This document shows positions 6,901 through 7,363 of a DNA stretch of 7,363 nucleotides, in pieces. The translations under genes and the position numbers were made by a program. The notes beneath the pieces were generated by a model. It ran no database searches. It had not been told where the DNA came from and worked only from the letters and a program-made list of their open reading frames with translations. The stretch covers positions 1 to 7,363 of the forward strand of contig JADGRS010000148.1 of NCBI GenBank assembly GCA_017880705.1, written 5' to 3'. Numbering within the stretch: the first letter of the stretch is position 1; the number at the start of each line of letters is the position of its first letter. The stretch comes from Burkholderiales bacterium. GTDB lineage: Bacteria; Pseudomonadota; Gammaproteobacteria; Burkholderiales; Usitatibacteraceae.

Positions 6901-7363
6901 CCGGCGTTCATCGCGACGTTTCCGCCGATGCACGACGCGTCGGCCGAGGTGGGATCGACCGCGAAGACGAGGCCCTGCTCCTCGGCCGCCTCCATCACGC
7001 GCTTGGTGACGACGCCGGCGCCGCAGCGGATCACCGGGCACGGCTCCACGAGGCCCGGCAGCACGCGCCGCTCGATCGCGCCGACGGTGTCGAGCTTCTC
7101 GGTATTGACGACCGCCGAAAGCCGGTCGAGGGGAATCGCGCCGCCCGTGTACCCGGTGCCGCCGCCGCGCGGAATGATGGTGAGGCCGAGCTCGATCAAC
7201 GCCTTCACGATGAGGGCGCACTCCTCCTCGGTGTCGGGATTCCCGACGACGAACGGATACTCGACGCGCCAGTCCGTGGCGTCGGTCACGTGCGATACGC
7301 GCGCCATGCCGTCGAACTGCACGTTGTCCTTGCGCGTGATCGCCGCCAGGCGTCGCATCACCT
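3912..7363 (-). CDS. FAD-linked oxidase fused to an iron-sulfur/CCG-domain subunit, 5'-partial
   Basis: Likely membrane-associated or cytosolic flavoprotein that oxidises a 2-hydroxy acid and passes electrons through Fe-S clusters, like a GlcD-GlcF or D-2-hydroxyglutarate dehydrogenase fusion. Numbering from the codon at 7361, domains in order: FAD-binding type 4 ([11 protein letters not shown] at 64-74, [20 protein letters not shown] at 136-155); FAD-oxidase C-terminal domain with KINEDVVIP (392-400), the metal-binding [10 protein letters not shown] (560-569) and SGEHGIG (604-610); two [4Fe-4S] motifs (Cys682/685/688/692 and Cys744/747/750/754); two CCG repeats (Cys897, Cys929-Cys930, Cys973/976; then Cys1022, Cys1049-Cys1050, Cys1097/1100). 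The open frame continues off the window edge. Relatives I recall are about 1,270-1,340 residues with an N-terminal DUF3683, so the GTG/ATG at 7361-7356 is not the true start and perhaps 120-190 residues are missing. The family assignment is firm; the substrate is not. Confidence 0.92.
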   Translation of the reverse strand, partial: VMRRLAAITRKDNVQFDGMARVSHVTDATDWRVEYPFVVGNPDTEEECALIVKALIELGLTIIPRGGGTGYTGGAIPLDRLSAVVNTEKLDTVGAIERRVLPGLVEPCPVIRCGAGVVTKRVMEAAEEQGLVFAVDPTSADASCIGGNVAMNAGGKKAVLWGTALDNLAGWRMVTPDAQWIEVERLDHNRGRIHDAPLARFRITRFDTDGTTRLGDELLEVEGRRLRKEGLGKDVTDKWLAGLPGVQKEGCDGLITSATFILHRMPKYVRTVCLEFFGDVKKAVPSIVEVKDYLDRHPKAILAGLEHLDERYVKAVGYATKAKGRGRPRMILLGDIVSDDENAAAEAASHVVRIANARDGEGFIAVTAEQRKRFWLDRARTAAISKHTNAFKINEDVVIPLDRLGDYTEGIERINIEFSIANKLKLVAGLSELFSKELPVHAEAKVDRAELYADRPAQALELLDRVARRWSLILASLDRGTGEVRADLEALAVAPQAIGRDDAETVFSRVQLHQMVVSWKKELREPLRLIFAGRDFEPMMAAIEAVHARVLRSRVFVALHMHAGDGNVHTNIPVNSDDYEMLREANGAVARIMKFARDLGGVISGEHGIGLTKIEYLTAAELKPFADYKQRVDPHGRFNRGKLLAGADLRHAYTPSFALIGHESLILEQTAVGAIADSVKDCLRCGKCKPVCTTHVPRANLLYSPRNKILALGLLTEAFLYEEQTRRGVSIRHFDEYGDVADYCTVCHKCESPCPVDIDFGDVSIAMRNLLAKLRKRRFNVGTWAAMQFLNAQDPAKIKVIKALMIDFGFRAQRFANKVWGRTPFVQGVVRHPPATVGKAPLASQVIHFINKPMPGGLPKKTARALLDVEDPAMVPIIRDPAKMNEDSEAVFYFPGCGSERLFGQVGLATQALLYHVGSQCVLPPGYLCCGYPQTAAGRADKGEQITIQNRVLFHRVATTLNYLDIKTVVVSCGTCMDQLQKYEFDKIFPGCRLLDIHEYLMEKNVRVEGVKGVRYMYHDPCHSPMKTYQPLKVVNELMGQEVGLNDRCCGESGTFAATRPDIATQVRHRKEEEMRKGAAKVRADGFSGEVKVLTSCPSCLQGLQRYNPDSATSADYIVVEMARSLLGEDWMKEFVERANRGGIERVLL

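Overview
The window is high-GC, densely coded DNA with four recognisable genes and one uncharacterised gene. It reads like a betaproteobacterial chromosome. The evidence is the Acidithiobacillus/betaproteobacterial type of glutamate-cysteine ligase next to gshB, and a very long FAD-oxidase/iron-sulfur fusion protein of a kind I know mainly from Betaproteobacteria. The genus cannot be fixed from sequence alone.

Left part, + strand (1-1770): the 3' two thirds of gshA, then gshB, joined by an ATGA start/stop overlap. Together they make glutathione from glutamate, cysteine and glycine. The visible gshA needs a one-base frame correction near position 83 to match the family.

Right part, - strand (7363 down to 1767): in transcription order, a 5'-truncated FAD/Fe-S oxidoreductase gene that enters from beyond the window; a 109-bp gap with several small inverted repeats; a histidine-triad (HIT) protein gene; and, 2 bp later, a gene for a 534-residue protein I do not recognise. 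Its C-terminal region may be PilZ-like. The last two genes are probably translationally coupled.

The two gene groups converge at 1767-1770, where both stop codons lie within one palindromic CTAG, so no intergenic terminator is possible there. Apart from the 109-bp gap there is no non-coding stretch of note. I see no tRNA, rRNA, CRISPR array, insertion sequence or phage gene. This looks like ordinary core-genome DNA. The points most worth following up are the gshA frame break, the stop-on-stop convergence, the uncharacterised gene tied to the HIT gene, and the unknown substrate of the large flavoprotein.
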